Shown piece after piece: positions 1 through 8,155 of a stretch of DNA of 64,000 nt. The position numbers were made by a program, and so were the translations under genes. Each line of letters opens with the position of its first letter. The stretch's first letter is position 1. This DNA is from Methylobacterium sp. C25. GTDB lineage: Bacteria > Pseudomonadota > Alphaproteobacteria > Rhizobiales > Beijerinckiaceae. The notes beneath the pieces were generated by a model. That model made no database searches, was not told the DNA's origin, and worked only from the letters and a program-made list of their open reading frames with translations. The stretch spans positions 186,001 to 250,000 of the forward strand of contig NZ_JAAUVI010000003.1 in the NCBI RefSeq assembly GCF_021352225.1, written 5' to 3'.

Positions 1-84
1 AAGAGCGCGACGCTGGTGCGCGAGATGCTCGTCGCCCATCTGCCGCACAATCACCGCGACGAACTCACCGCCGGAGCGGCGTGA
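1..84 (+). CDS. C-terminal fragment of an unidentified protein
   Basis: An open frame enters from the left edge and stops at TGA 82-84. Only 27 residues are visible, ending in HRDELTAGAA. The gene begins outside the window. The piece is too short to assign to a family and shows no motif I recognise. It converges on the flavocytochrome c genes, with a hairpin between them. Confidence 0.55.
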   Translation, partial: KSATLVREMLVAHLPHNHRDELTAGAA

Positions 85-147
85 CTTACCGAACCGCCGC
101 GCTTCCGGTGCGGCGCGAGCGCGACTGCTCGTCGCCATCCGGCGGCA

Positions 148-169
148 AGGGCCTGCCTTAGGCAGCCCT
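148..169. terminator. Hairpin between convergent genes
   Basis: AGGG-c-CTGCC, loop TTA, GGCAG-CCCT: a nine-pair stem with one bulged C. It lies in the 93-base gap between a stop codon at 84 (+) and the fccB-like stop at 178 (-). There is no clear U-tract on either strand, so it may be a Rho-assisted or bidirectional terminator. Confidence 0.5.
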
Positions 170-177
170 CGCCCGTC

Positions 178-1434
178 TCAGCCGAACAGATCGCGGGTGA
201 TCGTCCTGTACCAGGCGGCGCCGAGCGTCGCCTCCTTCGCCCTGACCTCGAGCGGGGCATCGTCCGGGCTCAGGCCGCCGGCTCCCGGCACGGAGATCAG
301 AGCGTCCCATTCGGGCGCATAGACCCCGGCGACGGAGAAGGCGTAATCGGGCGCCGCAAGACTGTAGCAGACGTTGATCAGCCGCGGCTCATCGGGCTTT
401 CGCCCCGCGTAGAGGTCGGCGATCGCCTGGGCGCAGACCTTGCCTTGCGCGTTCGCCGAGAAGGCGGATTTCGGCATCGCTCCGGCCGCCGATGCATCGC
501 CCAGCACGTGGATGCCCGGCACCCGGATCGACTCGAAGGTCACCGGGTCGATGCGGCACCAGCCATAGGCATCCGCGAGGCCAGCCTGGAAGCAGAATTC
601 CGGCGCGTGCTGAGGCGGGATGACGTTCGCGACCGCCGGCTTGAACCGCCCTCCCTCGGACTCGAGGAGCATCGACCCGGCATCGACCCGTTTCAGAGTA
701 CCGCCCTTCGAGGCCGGGACCCATTCGATATGGTCGGGATAGAGGGTTTTCCAGGCAGCCTCGAACAGCGGCTGCTTCGAATATTTGTCTTTTGCGTCGA
801 GCACGATCACCTTCGAGCGCGGCTTATGCGTCTTCAGGTAATCTGCGATCAGACTCGCCCGTTCGTAGGGGCCTGGCGGGCAGCGATAGGGCATGCCCGG
901 CACGGAAATAATGACGAGGCCGCCATCCTCCATCGCCGCGATTTGGCGCGCCAGAAGGCTGGTCTGCGTCCCGGCTTTCCAGGAATGCGGCATCACGAGG
1001 CTCGCTGCCTCGTCGTAGCCGGGAATCGCGTCGAAGCGCATCGCGACACCGGGAGAAACCACGAGCCGGTCGTAGGCGAGGCTGCCGCCGCCCGCGAGCC
1101 GAACCCGGCGCGTCTCCGCCTCGATCGCGGTCACCGTGTCCCGGACCATCGTGACGCCGGCACGTGCCACGCCCGCGTAATCGAAGGTCACGGCAGAGAT
1201 CGGCAACATCCCGGCGATGACGGCATTGCTCGACGGGCAGGAGGTATAGGTCGCCGACGGCTCGACCAGCGTCACGCCGAGGCCGAGCCGGACCAGTTCG
1301 CGCGCCACCGTCACGCCACCATAGCCGCCGCCGACCACGACGATCGCCGGCTTCGCCTGCGCCAGGGCCGGGGCGGCGAGCGCCGTAGCCGTCAATCCGC
1401 CGAGGACCTGGCGGCGGTTCGCGCGGCCGCTCAC
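178..1434 (-). CDS. fccB: Flavocytochrome c sulfide dehydrogenase-type FAD subunit
   Basis: Predicted FAD-dependent oxidoreductase of the flavocytochrome c/SoxF family, which in known members oxidises sulfide to sulfur in the periplasm and passes electrons to a cytochrome c subunit. The 418-residue product starts at a GTG overlapping the upstream cytochrome stop by 4 bases. Its N-terminus carries a twin-arginine signal (RRQVLGG, residues 7-13, then an Ala-rich stretch to AQA), fitting export of a folded flavoprotein. A dinucleotide-binding GGGYGG motif sits at residues 35-40. Family-type cysteine segments follow (TSCPSSN near 66, and a YRCPPGPYERA motif), then the C-terminal FCSD flavin-binding region (GDASAAG...PKSAFSANAQGK). 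The cytochrome partner directly upstream supports the call. Activity on sulfide is inferred; other thiols are possible. Confidence 0.82.
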   Translation of the reverse strand: MSGRANRRQVLGGLTATALAAPALAQAKPAIVVVGGGYGGVTVARELVRLGLGVTLVEPSATYTSCPSSNAVIAGMLPISAVTFDYAGVARAGVTMVRDTVTAIEAETRRVRLAGGGSLAYDRLVVSPGVAMRFDAIPGYDEAASLVMPHSWKAGTQTSLLARQIAAMEDGGLVIISVPGMPYRCPPGPYERASLIADYLKTHKPRSKVIVLDAKDKYSKQPLFEAAWKTLYPDHIEWVPASKGGTLKRVDAGSMLLESEGGRFKPAVANVIPPQHAPEFCFQAGLADAYGWCRIDPVTFESIRVPGIHVLGDASAAGAMPKSAFSANAQGKVCAQAIADLYAGRKPDEPRLINVCYSLAAPDYAFSVAGVYAPEWDALISVPGAGGLSPDDAPLEVRAKEATLGAAWYRTITRDLFG

Positions 1435-1760
1435 GGCGCGATCTTCCGGTCGCGTCCGAGGAAGGCTGCGATCGCATGCGCTTCGCTCGACGAGAACCCC
1501 TTGGCGATGCGCGGCATGATCGTCCCCCCTCGCGCGCCGGAGCGATAGGCGCCCATCGCCGTTTCGATTTCGGAGACGGTGAAGCTTTCCAAGGCGGGCA
1601 TCTCGGTCGAACCAGCAGCATGGCAGCCCGAGCACGAAGACGCTCCGGCCGGGGGACGCTCGGCCGACAAGGCGCTCCCGTTCACCGCCACAGCAAACGC
1701 GAGGGCCGGCACCACCAATATCGATTGAAAAATCGCCACGCCTATCGACACGTGCACCAC
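1431..1760 (-). CDS. Monohaem c-type cytochrome, partner of the FccB-like flavoprotein
   Basis: Small exported cytochrome c of about 109 residues. A hydrophobic Sec-type signal (FQSILVVPALAFAVAV) precedes one haem-binding CSGCH. The likely axial methionine is in the TIMPRIAKG segment. The chosen GTG start follows an AGGA at good distance; frames open further upstream would only add a polar tail before the signal peptide. The 3' end overlaps the flavoprotein start by 4 bases, so the two are translationally coupled and probably form a flavocytochrome c complex in which this subunit receives electrons from FAD. A single haem fits the short FccA/SoxE-like type, not the dihaem version. Confidence 0.75.
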   Translation of the reverse strand: MVHVSIGVAIFQSILVVPALAFAVAVNGSALSAERPPAGASSCSGCHAAGSTEMPALESFTVSEIETAMGAYRSGARGGTIMPRIAKGFSSSEAHAIAAFLGRDRKIAP

Positions 1761-1893
1761 CGATTTCGTCCTACTAGTTGGTAGAATGCCGAGATCAATG
1801 ATGCAAGTCACGATGCGTCATGCGCCACCGCCGTCAATTCGGGATGCCGCAGGCGACCGGTCCGATCCGGGGTCGCAGCCCGTCGGGCCGTGC

Positions 1894-2388
1894 CTATTTG
1901 GCGACCAGCAGGGCCCAGTACACCTTGTACTTGGAGCCCGGGGCATAGGCCGTGGCGATCCCCATCCGGGTCGCGTCGGCGGAGAGCATCACGGCGTTGT
2001 GCGGAGGACTGTCGCGCCAACCCGAGAACGCCTCGGCCAGGGTATGGTAGCCCGCCGACAGGTTGGCGCCGGGGGCGGCGTAGCCGAGGCGGCCGATCGC
2101 GGCGGCGACGGTGCGGCTCTGGCTCGGCTTGTCGGCGACCGCCATGGCCGCGGCCTCGGTCTCGGCGAGCTTCTGGAGCTCTGGATCAACCGTCAGCGGT
2201 GCCTCGCCGCGCCCCTTCCGGTACGCGGAGATCATGTCCCGTGCCGCTACGGTGTCGACCGATGCGCTGGGCGTGGTGAGCGGCAGGTACAGGCTCGGCA
2301 GCCCGGTATTGGCCTGCATGTCACCGGCGCAGCCCGAGAGCAGGCCCGCCGCGAGGCCGAGCCCGGTCACGGCAGCGATGCGGCGCAT
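1894..2388 (-). CDS. CAP/SCP-domain lipoprotein
   Basis: 164-residue predicted lipoprotein. The start MRRIAAVTG leads into a hydrophobic stretch ending in the lipobox LLSGC. The rest matches the CAP superfamily (cysteine-rich secretory/PR-1-like, YkwD type): a helix with YRKGRGEAPLTVDPELQKLAE, then LSAGYHTLAEAFSGWRDSPPHNAVML, with the conserved W-x-x-S-P-x-H pattern near a putative cation-binding site. A longer in-frame start exists 45 bases upstream but would bury the signal peptide. CAP proteins of bacteria have mostly unknown function; envelope location is the safest inference. It lies downstream of argF on the same strand after a gap of about 115 bases. Confidence 0.8.
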   Translation of the reverse strand: MRRIAAVTGLGLAAGLLSGCAGDMQANTGLPSLYLPLTTPSASVDTVAARDMISAYRKGRGEAPLTVDPELQKLAETEAAAMAVADKPSQSRTVAAAIGRLGYAAPGANLSAGYHTLAEAFSGWRDSPPHNAVMLSADATRMGIATAYAPGSKYKVYWALLVAK

Positions 2389-2502
2389 GAGACGGCGCTC
2401 GGTCACGGATTTCGCGCTCCACGAAGACGACATGGGAGATGGGACTCCAGCGTGGCCGTCTCAAGTGGCGAGCGTCACGTGACAGTGGATGACGGCGCCC
2501 GC

Positions 2503-3459
2503 TCAGGCGAGACCGGGTGCCTCGAGGCACCAGGCCAGGATGCCCTTCTGCGCGTGCAGACGGTTCTCGGCCTCGTCGAACACCACCGATTGCGGGCCGT
2601 CGATCACCTCTGCCGTGACCTCCTCGCCGCGATGCGCCGGCAGGCAGTGCATGAAGATCGCATCCTTGGCGGCCGCCTTCATCAGCCCTGCATCGACCCG
2701 ATAGGGTGACAGCAGGTTGTGCCGGTAATGCTCGTCGTCATCGCCCATCGACACCCAGCAATCGGTGACCACCGCATCCGCGCCAGCGACCGCCTCGTAG
2801 GCGTCGGTGGTGGCGTTGACGCGCGCGCCTTCGCGCTTGGCCCACTCGACCAAAGAGGACGGCATTGCCAGTTCGGGGGGCGCCGCGACGTTGAGGGTGA
2901 AGTCGAAGCGCGCCGCGGCGTGCACCCAGCTCGCCAGCACGTTGTTGGCATCGCCCGACCACGCCACCGTGCGGCCCTTGATCGACCCGCGATGCTCCTC
3001 GAAGGTCAGCACGTCGGCCATGATCTGGCACGGATGCGAGACCTTTGTGAGCGCGTTGATCACCGGCACCGAGGCGTTCTCGGCGAGCTCGGCCATCAGC
3101 CCATGGTCGAGGATGCGGATCATGATCGCGTCGACGTAGCGCGAGAGCACGCGGGCCGTGTCCGCGACGGTCTCGCCCCGGCCGAGCTGCATCTCCTTGC
3201 CGGTCAGCATCAGCGTCTCACCGCCGAGCTCGCGCATGGCGATGTCGAACGAGACGCGGGTCCGGGTCGAGGGCCGGTCGAACACCATGGCGAGTTGACG
3301 ACCGGCGAGCGGCCTGTCCGCGGCGGGACGCCCCTTGCGGCGCGCGCTCTTCATGGCGGCGCTGGCATCGATGATGCGGCGCAGGTCGGCTCCGGAGAAA
3401 TCCTTGAGGTCGAGGAAGTGGCGGATGTCCCGTCCCGCCCCGTTCGCAGTCGCGGCCAT
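2503..3459 (-). CDS. argF: Ornithine carbamoyltransferase
   Basis: Transfers the carbamoyl group from carbamoyl phosphate to ornithine to make citrulline in arginine synthesis (cytoplasmic trimer). The 318-residue length is normal. The carbamoyl phosphate-binding STRTR motif appears in [12 protein letters not shown]. The ornithine-binding DCWVSMGDD segment and the catalytic HCLPAHRG loop are both intact. ATG 3459 is preferred over a GTG 15 bases upstream. It follows argD on the same strand after about 150 bases, giving an argD-argF arrangement typical of alphaproteobacteria, with co-transcription likely. An intergenic palindromic element sits between the two genes. Confidence 0.95.
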   Translation of the reverse strand: MAATANGAGRDIRHFLDLKDFSGADLRRIIDASAAMKSARRKGRPAADRPLAGRQLAMVFDRPSTRTRVSFDIAMRELGGETLMLTGKEMQLGRGETVADTARVLSRYVDAIMIRILDHGLMAELAENASVPVINALTKVSHPCQIMADVLTFEEHRGSIKGRTVAWSGDANNVLASWVHAAARFDFTLNVAAPPELAMPSSLVEWAKREGARVNATTDAYEAVAGADAVVTDCWVSMGDDDEHYRHNLLSPYRVDAGLMKAAAKDAIFMHCLPAHRGEEVTAEVIDGPQSVVFDEAENRLHAQKGILAWCLEAPGLA

Positions 3460-3494
3460 GGTGTCGTGCTTCACTTGTCGCTTGCCGGATCATG

Positions 3495-3596
3495 CGGCGT
3501 TTCGACTGAACCAATCAAAACGCCGAAAACATGATCGCTTCAATAAGTTAGAACATGCTTGGCGCGAAAACCGTGTCCGCTTCTCGCAACATGCTC
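3495..3596. repeat. Intergenic palindromic element between argD and argF
   Basis: A perfect 8-bp inverted repeat (CGGCGTTT 3495-3502, AAACGCCG 3518-3525) is followed by two copies of an AACATGCT(T/C) word (about 3552 and 3589) flanking GCGCGAAAACCG-type sequence. The layout resembles degenerate intergenic repeats that I recall as common in Hyphomicrobiales (palindrome, then GAAAACCG and ATCATGCTC-like words). It could act on mRNA processing between argD and argF. Assignment to a repeat family is from memory and needs a genome-wide search. Confidence 0.45.
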
Positions 3597-3610
3597 CAGG
3601 TTGTCAGGGC

Positions 3611-4807
3611 TCAGGCCGCTCCGCGGACCTGCGCCTCGAGGGTGCTCGCCGCGGCATCCAGGCGCTCGACGGCCTGGGCCACGTCGTCCTCCGTGATGAT
3701 CAACGGAGGCAACAGACGCACCACGTTGTCACCGGCCGGGATCACGAGCAGTTTCTGCGCGCGGGCGGCTGCGGCGAAATCAGTATTGAGTACGTTGAGC
3801 TTGAGGCCGAGCATCAGCCCCTGGCCACGGATCTCGGTGAAGACGCGCGGGTGCCGGTCGACGAGGGCGGCGAGCCGCTGCTTCAGCAGAAGCGCGGTCT
3901 GCTGCACGCGCTCCAGGAAGCCGTCGGCGAGGATCACGTCGAGCACGGCGTTGCCCACCGCCATGGCGAGCGGATTGCCACCGAAGGTGGTGCCGTGCGT
4001 ACCGGCGGTGAGGCCGCGCGCAGCCTCGGCCGTGGCGAGGCAGACGCCGAGCGGAAATCCGCCACCGATCCCCTTGGCGACGCTCATGATGTCGGGGGTG
4101 ACGCCGCTCCACTCGTAGGCGAAGAATCGGCCCGTGCGCCCGACGCCGGTCTGGATCTCGTCGAAGATCAGGAGCAGGCCGTTATCGTCGCAGATTGCGC
4201 GCAAGCGGCGCAGCAACTCGCCGTCGATGCTGCGCACGCCGCCCTCGCCCTGGATCGGCTCGATCATCAGAGCGGCCGTCTCCGGCCCGATCGCCTGCAT
4301 AAGGGCATCGAAATCACCGACCGGCACCTGGTCGAAACCGTCTACCTTCGGGCCGAAGCCCTCGATGTACTTCGCCTGTCCGCCGGCCGCGATCGTCGCC
4401 AGGGTACGGCCGTGGAAGGCGCCCTCGAAGGTGATGATCCGATAGCGCTCGGGATGGCCGCCTGCCGCGTGGTACTTGCGCGCCATCTTGATGGCGGCCT
4501 CGTTCGCCTCGGCGCCGGAATTGGCGAAGAAGGCAACGTCCGCGAAGGTGGCGTCCACCAGCCGCTGGCCGAGCCGCTCGCCCTGTGGAATCTGGAACAG
4601 GTTCGAGGTGTGCCAGATCTTCTGCGCCTGGGTGGTCAGCGCCTCGACGAGATGCGGATGCGCATGGCCGAGCCCATTCACGGCGATGCCGGCACCGAAA
4701 TCCAGATATCGCTCACCGGTCTCCGCCACGAGCCAAGCGCCCTCGCCGCGCTCGAAGGCGATCGGCGCGCGGTTATAGGTCCCGACGAGTGCGGAGTTCG
4801 ATGCCAA
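3611..4807 (-). CDS. argD: Acetylornithine/succinyldiaminopimelate aminotransferase
   Basis: PLP-dependent class III aminotransferase making N-acetylornithine from the semialdehyde in arginine synthesis; many ArgD enzymes also act in lysine synthesis. The product is about 398 residues when begun at TTG 4807, which has GGAG six bases upstream and gives the family N-terminus ([23 protein letters not shown]). An upstream GTG would add about 44 unlikely residues across the promoter. Visible motifs are [30 protein letters not shown], the PLP-site [16 protein letters not shown], the lysine in [12 protein letters not shown], and [13 protein letters not shown]. It is transcribed towards argF and has a structured leader and promoter upstream. 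Confidence 0.93.
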   Translation of the reverse strand: MASNSALVGTYNRAPIAFERGEGAWLVAETGERYLDFGAGIAVNGLGHAHPHLVEALTTQAQKIWHTSNLFQIPQGERLGQRLVDATFADVAFFANSGAEANEAAIKMARKYHAAGGHPERYRIITFEGAFHGRTLATIAAGGQAKYIEGFGPKVDGFDQVPVGDFDALMQAIGPETAALMIEPIQGEGGVRSIDGELLRRLRAICDDNGLLLIFDEIQTGVGRTGRFFAYEWSGVTPDIMSVAKGIGGGFPLGVCLATAEAARGLTAGTHGTTFGGNPLAMAVGNAVLDVILADGFLERVQQTALLLKQRLAALVDRHPRVFTEIRGQGLMLGLKLNVLNTDFAAAARAQKLLVIPAGDNVVRLLPPLIITEDDVAQAVERLDAAASTLEAQVRGAA

Positions 4808-4846
4808 TGGGCTCTCCGTTTTCAGAGGCCGCCAACCGCGACCGTT

Positions 4847-4882
4847 CCAAAAGAAAGTGCCGCCTCGGAGGACGGGCGGCAC
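4847..4882 (-). terminator. Hairpin with U-tract in the argD leader (possible attenuator)
   Basis: On the minus strand, GTGCCGCC (4882-4875), a 10-base loop, and GGCGGCAC (4864-4857) form an 8-pair GC-rich stem followed at once by TTTCTTTT. This is the form of an intrinsic terminator. No gene ends upstream on this strand, because the neighbour is divergent. The hairpin lies between the predicted argD promoter and the argD start. Confidence 0.55.
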
Positions 4883-4889
4883 GCGCGCG

Positions 4890-4943
4890 ATTACTATGAC
4901 ATGCGGAGGGCGTGTCAATTGTGACAGTGCCTTGGACACTGTC
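4890..4943 (-). promoter_or_regulatory. Predicted argD promoter with adjacent inverted repeat
   Basis: Read on the minus strand, a perfect TTGACA (4918-4913) is followed after 16-17 bases by TAGTAAT (4896-4890), a good sigma-70-type promoter directed at argD. Just upstream of the -35 box lies a perfect 7-bp inverted repeat, GACAGTG-N7-CACTGTC (4923-4943), suited to binding a dimeric regulator. The same gap separates argD from the divergent RidA-family gene. Confidence 0.55.
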
Positions 4944-5022
4944 CGAGGCCTCGGGTTGCGCAGGCCCGACCCCTGTGCTCAGAGCGCTGGCAGACGAGAA
5001 TCTGCCCCGGGGGAGACAGCGC

Positions 5023-5496
5023 ATGAGTTCGGTCAAGGAACGTCTGGAGAAGCTCGGCCTCACCCTTCCGAAGCCCGCCGCGCCCGTCGCGAACTACGTG
5101 CCGTTCGTGCGCTACGGCGACGTCGTCGTGATCTCGGGCCAGATTTGCTTCGGTGCGGATGGCAAGCTCGCCGAAGCTCACAAGGGCAAGCTCGGCGCGG
5201 AGGTCTCGAACGAGGACGGCATCGCGGCGGCTCGCCTCTGCGCCCTCAACGTCCTCGCGCAGGTCCAGGCCGCCATCGGCGATCTCGACCACGGCGTCGT
5301 GCAATGCATCCGCCTCGGCGGTTTCATCAACGCCGTGCCGAGCTTTGCCGGCCTCGCTCCCATCATGAACGGAGCATCGAACCTGATGGTCGAAGTGCTC
5401 GGCGACCGCGGCCGTCACGCCCGCTCCACCGTCGGCGTCGCGGAATTGCCGCTCGACGCGGCCGTCGAGGTCGAAGCGATGTTCGAGGTTCGCTGA
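5023..5496 (+). CDS. RidA family (YjgF/YER057c/UK114) protein, long subtype
   Basis: 157-residue RidA-family protein. Canonical RidA hydrolyses reactive enamine/imine intermediates released by PLP enzymes. Recognisable pieces are VVVISGQICFGADGKL, the helix EDGIAAARLCALNVLAQVQAAIGDLD, and the C-terminal RHARSTVGVAELPLDAAVEVEAMFEV. The arginine in RHARSTVG corresponds to the active-site region of the family. The ATG is preceded by GGGGGAGA. It is longer than RidA itself (about 130 residues), matching the alphaproteobacterial subtype often paired with a GDPD gene, as here (2-base gap). Divergence from argD, a PLP enzyme, is suggestive but not proof of a shared role. Confidence 0.85.
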   Translation: MSSVKERLEKLGLTLPKPAAPVANYVPFVRYGDVVVISGQICFGADGKLAEAHKGKLGAEVSNEDGIAAARLCALNVLAQVQAAIGDLDHGVVQCIRLGGFINAVPSFAGLAPIMNGASNLMVEVLGDRGRHARSTVGVAELPLDAAVEVEAMFEVR

Positions 5497-5498
5497 GC

Positions 5499-6248
5499 GT
5501 GGCCGCGCCCGGCTGGCTCACGACCCGGCCGATCGCCCATCGCGGGCTGCATGACCGCAAGGCCGGCATCCCGGAAAACACGATCGCCGCGGCCGAGGCC
5601 GCCATTGCCGGCGGCTACGCCATCGAGTGCGACGTGCAGCCGAGCCTCGATGGCGAGGCCATGGTCTTCCACGACGAGGGGCTCGGCCGGCTGACGGAGG
5701 CCAGTGAGCCGATTGCCTCGCGCAAAGCGTCCGATCTCTCGACGCTCGCCATAGCGGGCACCGATCAGCGCATCGCGACGCTGCCCGACTTCCTGCGAGC
5801 AATCGCGGGGCGGACGCCCTTGATCATCGAGGTGAAGACGCGGTTCGACGAGGACCTGAGCCTCGCTCGACGCGTTGCGGAGGTCGTAGCCGGCTATGAC
5901 GGGCCGGTGGCACTGAAATCCTTCGATCCGCGGATCGTCGGCGCTCTGGCCGAGTTCGCGCGGAAGGACGTGCCGCGGGGGATCGTCGGCGAGAGCAGCC
6001 AGGAGGATCCCTCCTACGCGCGGCTCACGAAAGCCGAGCGCTTCAGCCTCGCAAACCTGCTCCATTGGCAAGACAGCCGGCCGGATTTCCTATCCTGGCG
6101 CGTCGACGATCTGCCGGGCGGCGTGCCGTATCTCTGCCGTCAGCTCGGACACATGCCGGTCATGACCTGGACTGTCCGTAGCGACGATCAGCGCAGGAAC
6201 GCAGCCGCTCACGCCGACCAGATGGTCTTCGAAGGGTTTCGTCCGTAG
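5499..6248 (+). CDS. Glycerophosphodiester phosphodiesterase family protein
   Basis: 249-residue TIM-barrel GDPD protein, expected to cleave glycerophosphodiesters to glycerol 3-phosphate and an alcohol. The family signature is complete: IAHRGLHDRKAGIPENT (catalytic His and Arg), ECDVQPSLDGEAMVFHDEGLGRLT (metal-binding Glu/Asp and second His), EVKTRF, and a C-terminal TWTVRSDDQ. The GTG start lies 2 bases after the RidA-family stop, so the pair is an operon with translational coupling. No signal peptide is seen, so it acts in the cytoplasm. The substrate is not defined by sequence. Confidence 0.88.
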   Translation: MAAPGWLTTRPIAHRGLHDRKAGIPENTIAAAEAAIAGGYAIECDVQPSLDGEAMVFHDEGLGRLTEASEPIASRKASDLSTLAIAGTDQRIATLPDFLRAIAGRTPLIIEVKTRFDEDLSLARRVAEVVAGYDGPVALKSFDPRIVGALAEFARKDVPRGIVGESSQEDPSYARLTKAERFSLANLLHWQDSRPDFLSWRVDDLPGGVPYLCRQLGHMPVMTWTVRSDDQRRNAAAHADQMVFEGFRP

Positions 6249-6253
6249 CCCCG

Positions 6254-6271
6254 CCGCCGGGCTCGGCGGCA
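6254..6271. terminator. Hairpin between convergent genes
   Basis: GCCGCCG, loop GGCT, CGGCGGC: a 7-pair stem in the 43-base gap between the GDPD stop (+) and the CsbD-like stop (-). No U-tract is present. Confidence 0.5.
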
Positions 6272-6291
6272 GGACTTGGTTCGCCGACCGC

Positions 6292-6735
6292 TCAGCGGCG
6301 GCTGTGCAGCAGCAGGGCCAGGCCGTACCCGACAGCGCCTGCGATCAGCAGCGCCACCATCGGATTCTCCTCTACCCGCGCGCTGACCGCTCGCTGTCCG
6401 TCGCGGACGTAATCGCCGCTTCGGTCATAGGCGTCCCGCGCATAGTCACTGCCGCGGTCATAAGCGTCACGGGCGTAGTCGGCACCGCGATCGTAGGCAT
6501 CGCGCGCGTACTGGCTCCCGCGGTCGTAGGCGTCGTTCGCATAGTCGCTGACGTCGTCAGCCACGTCGCGCGCCTTGTCCTTGGCTTGTCCGTAGGCCTG
6601 CTGAGCCTTTCCTTGCGCATCGCGGTACCGGCCCTCGAGCGAGTCCCGCGTCGAGCCGACGGCATCGCCGACCGCGCTTTGGACCTTGCCGCCAAGCTCC
6701 TTGGCGCCACCGACGACGCGATCCGTATCCACCAT
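6292..6735 (-). CDS. CsbD-like stress protein with 11-residue repeats and a C-terminal membrane anchor
   Basis: 147-residue protein. The N-terminal 55 residues resemble CsbD/YjbJ proteins (VVGGAKELGGKVQSAVGDAVG...). Residues 65-108 are four near-perfect copies of an 11-mer, Y-A-R-D-A-Y-D-R-G-x-D. The last 25 residues hold one hydrophobic helix (MVALLIAGAVGYGLALLL) ending in basic residues, as in DUF883/ElaB tail-anchored proteins. ATG 6735 was chosen because GAGGAG lies 7 bases upstream; ATG 6741 is too close to it. The 11-residue period suggests an extended amphipathic helix lying on a membrane or nucleic acid, as in LEA-like proteins. Role in stress is inferred from family only. Confidence 0.72.
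   Translation of the reverse strand: MVDTDRVVGGAKELGGKVQSAVGDAVGSTRDSLEGRYRDAQGKAQQAYGQAKDKARDVADDVSDYANDAYDRGSQYARDAYDRGADYARDAYDRGSDYARDAYDRSGDYVRDGQRAVSARVEENPMVALLIAGAVGYGLALLLHSRR
6412..6543 (-). repeat. Four tandem 33-bp coding repeats
   Basis: Each 33-base unit encodes one 11-residue repeat (YANDAYDRGSQ, YARDAYDRGAD, YARDAYDRGSD, YARDAYDRSGD) of the CsbD-like protein. The units differ at synonymous positions, so the array is not a very recent expansion, but copy number could vary between strains. Confidence 0.8.
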
Positions 6736-6874
6736 GTCCATACTCCTCGAACGGGTCCCTTCCGCCCGTCGCGAGGGGTCGCGGGGCGGATGGATCGATC
6801 ACAGAACGCCCGAAACCCGATTGTGTCCCGCGCCGCGGCGAATTTCTCGGCGAGGCTCGATCGGCACGCGAGGC

Positions 6875-8143
6875 TCAGCGGCCGCCGCGTCCAAAACCGC
6901 CGCCGCCGATCCCCGGCAATCCGGGACCGCCCCCGCCGAAGCCGGGGCCGCCCGGACCGATGCCGGGCAAGCCGCCACCTGGACCGCCGCCAAAGCCGGG
7001 GCGTCCGCCAAGGCCGCCTTCCCCTCCCCCGCCGAACCCGCCGGGCGCCGTGCGGGTATCGATCGGCAGTCCTCCGCCGCCAGGGCCGCCGCCAAAGCCG
7101 CCACCGTGTCCGGGACGGCCGAAGCCGGGCTCGAAGTCACCACGGCCCGGCAGCCTTTCGCCACCTGGACGGAACCTGCCGGGCCCCTCTCCGCCGGGCT
7201 CCAGGCGGCCGCCCGGCTCGCGGCGCCCTTCGATGCGGACCGAGTCGACCGTGAGACGGCCATCGGCCGCGATCCCGCTCGTCAGCACGGCCCGCGAGCC
7301 GCTGGAGACGGAGATCCCGGAGGCATTGTCCAGACGCAGGCCGGAGCCGAGGCGCAGAGTGCCGCCGTGGCGCTCGACATAGCCCTCGATCGAGGCCTGC
7401 CCGAGCCCCGACGGGAATGGCCGGCTGACGTCTCGCGCGGAGGCGACCGCGAGGCCATTCGCGACGCTGCGGCCCTCGACCGAAGCGCGGCGTCCGACGA
7501 GACCCGCGTTCAATCCATCGAGCCGCAATCCGCCGATCATGGGAGCTCCGTCGGCGCCCTTCCTCACGGGGCCGGTCACCCGGCTCGCCGCCTCGCGCCG
7601 CGCCTCGATCAGGCTCGCGACGATGGTGCCGTTGCCGCGCCGCAGCCCGCTCACCGCCACGATGTCTCCGACCTTCCAGGCCGAGGCCTTGGCCGAAGAG
7701 ACCTTTTGACCGAGCACGGTGAGACGCCCCTTCGCGACGGCCTCGACCGGGCCGACCACCTCGCTGGTAACGTCGATCAGCTTCGTCGAGAGCGCGCCCT
7801 CGCCGCCCTCCGCCACGACGCGCACGACATGGCCGATCTTGAGGTCCGAGACCTGCGCCGGAGCCCCATCGATACGGACGGCCACGTCGCGCGGGTAAGA
7901 GATACGCAGGTCGTTGACGACGATGGAGCCGAAGCGGCGGATCGTGCCGATCACGCCCGTCCCGCCGATGCCGCGATCGCCGCCGGGCACTTCATCCTCG
8001 GGAGGTCGCGCGCCGGTGCCACCGATTCCGCGATCGCCTGGATCGACCTGCGCCCGCGGCATCCGCACCGAAGCGAGCAGCAGCGGCAGGCCGCCAAGAA
8101 GCCCGAGGAAACGGCGTCGCCGCGGGGAGAAGTCGTCGCTCAT
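6875..8143 (-). CDS. DUF5666-containing exported protein with Gly-rich C-terminus
   Basis: 422-residue protein. The N-terminus has four arginines before FLGLLGGLPLLLASV, a likely twin-arginine or Sec signal. Residues about 65-300 contain repeated OB-like segments of the DUF5666 kind (VVVNDLRISYPRDVAVRIDG, VVGPVEAVAKGRLTVLGQKV, ASIEGYVERHGG). From about residue 310 the chain is almost only Gly, Pro, Phe and Arg (GFGGGPGGG-type), probably disordered. It starts 12 bases after the DUF6502 gene stop, with GAGGAG in that gap, so the two form an operon. Function is unknown; a cell-surface or matrix-like role for the Gly-rich tail is speculation. Confidence 0.75.
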   Translation of the reverse strand: MSDDFSPRRRRFLGLLGGLPLLLASVRMPRAQVDPGDRGIGGTGARPPEDEVPGGDRGIGGTGVIGTIRRFGSIVVNDLRISYPRDVAVRIDGAPAQVSDLKIGHVVRVVAEGGEGALSTKLIDVTSEVVGPVEAVAKGRLTVLGQKVSSAKASAWKVGDIVAVSGLRRGNGTIVASLIEARREAASRVTGPVRKGADGAPMIGGLRLDGLNAGLVGRRASVEGRSVANGLAVASARDVSRPFPSGLGQASIEGYVERHGGTLRLGSGLRLDNASGISVSSGSRAVLTSGIAADGRLTVDSVRIEGRREPGGRLEPGGEGPGRFRPGGERLPGRGDFEPGFGRPGHGGGFGGGPGGGGLPIDTRTAPGGFGGGGEGGLGGRPGFGGGPGGGLPGIGPGGPGFGGGGPGLPGIGGGGFGRGGR

Positions 8144-8155
8144 GAGCGGCTCTCC

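Noticed and set aside
3335..4924. 529-codon plus-strand frame across argD and argF
   Set aside because: Antisense to two certain genes; no homology visible in the translation.
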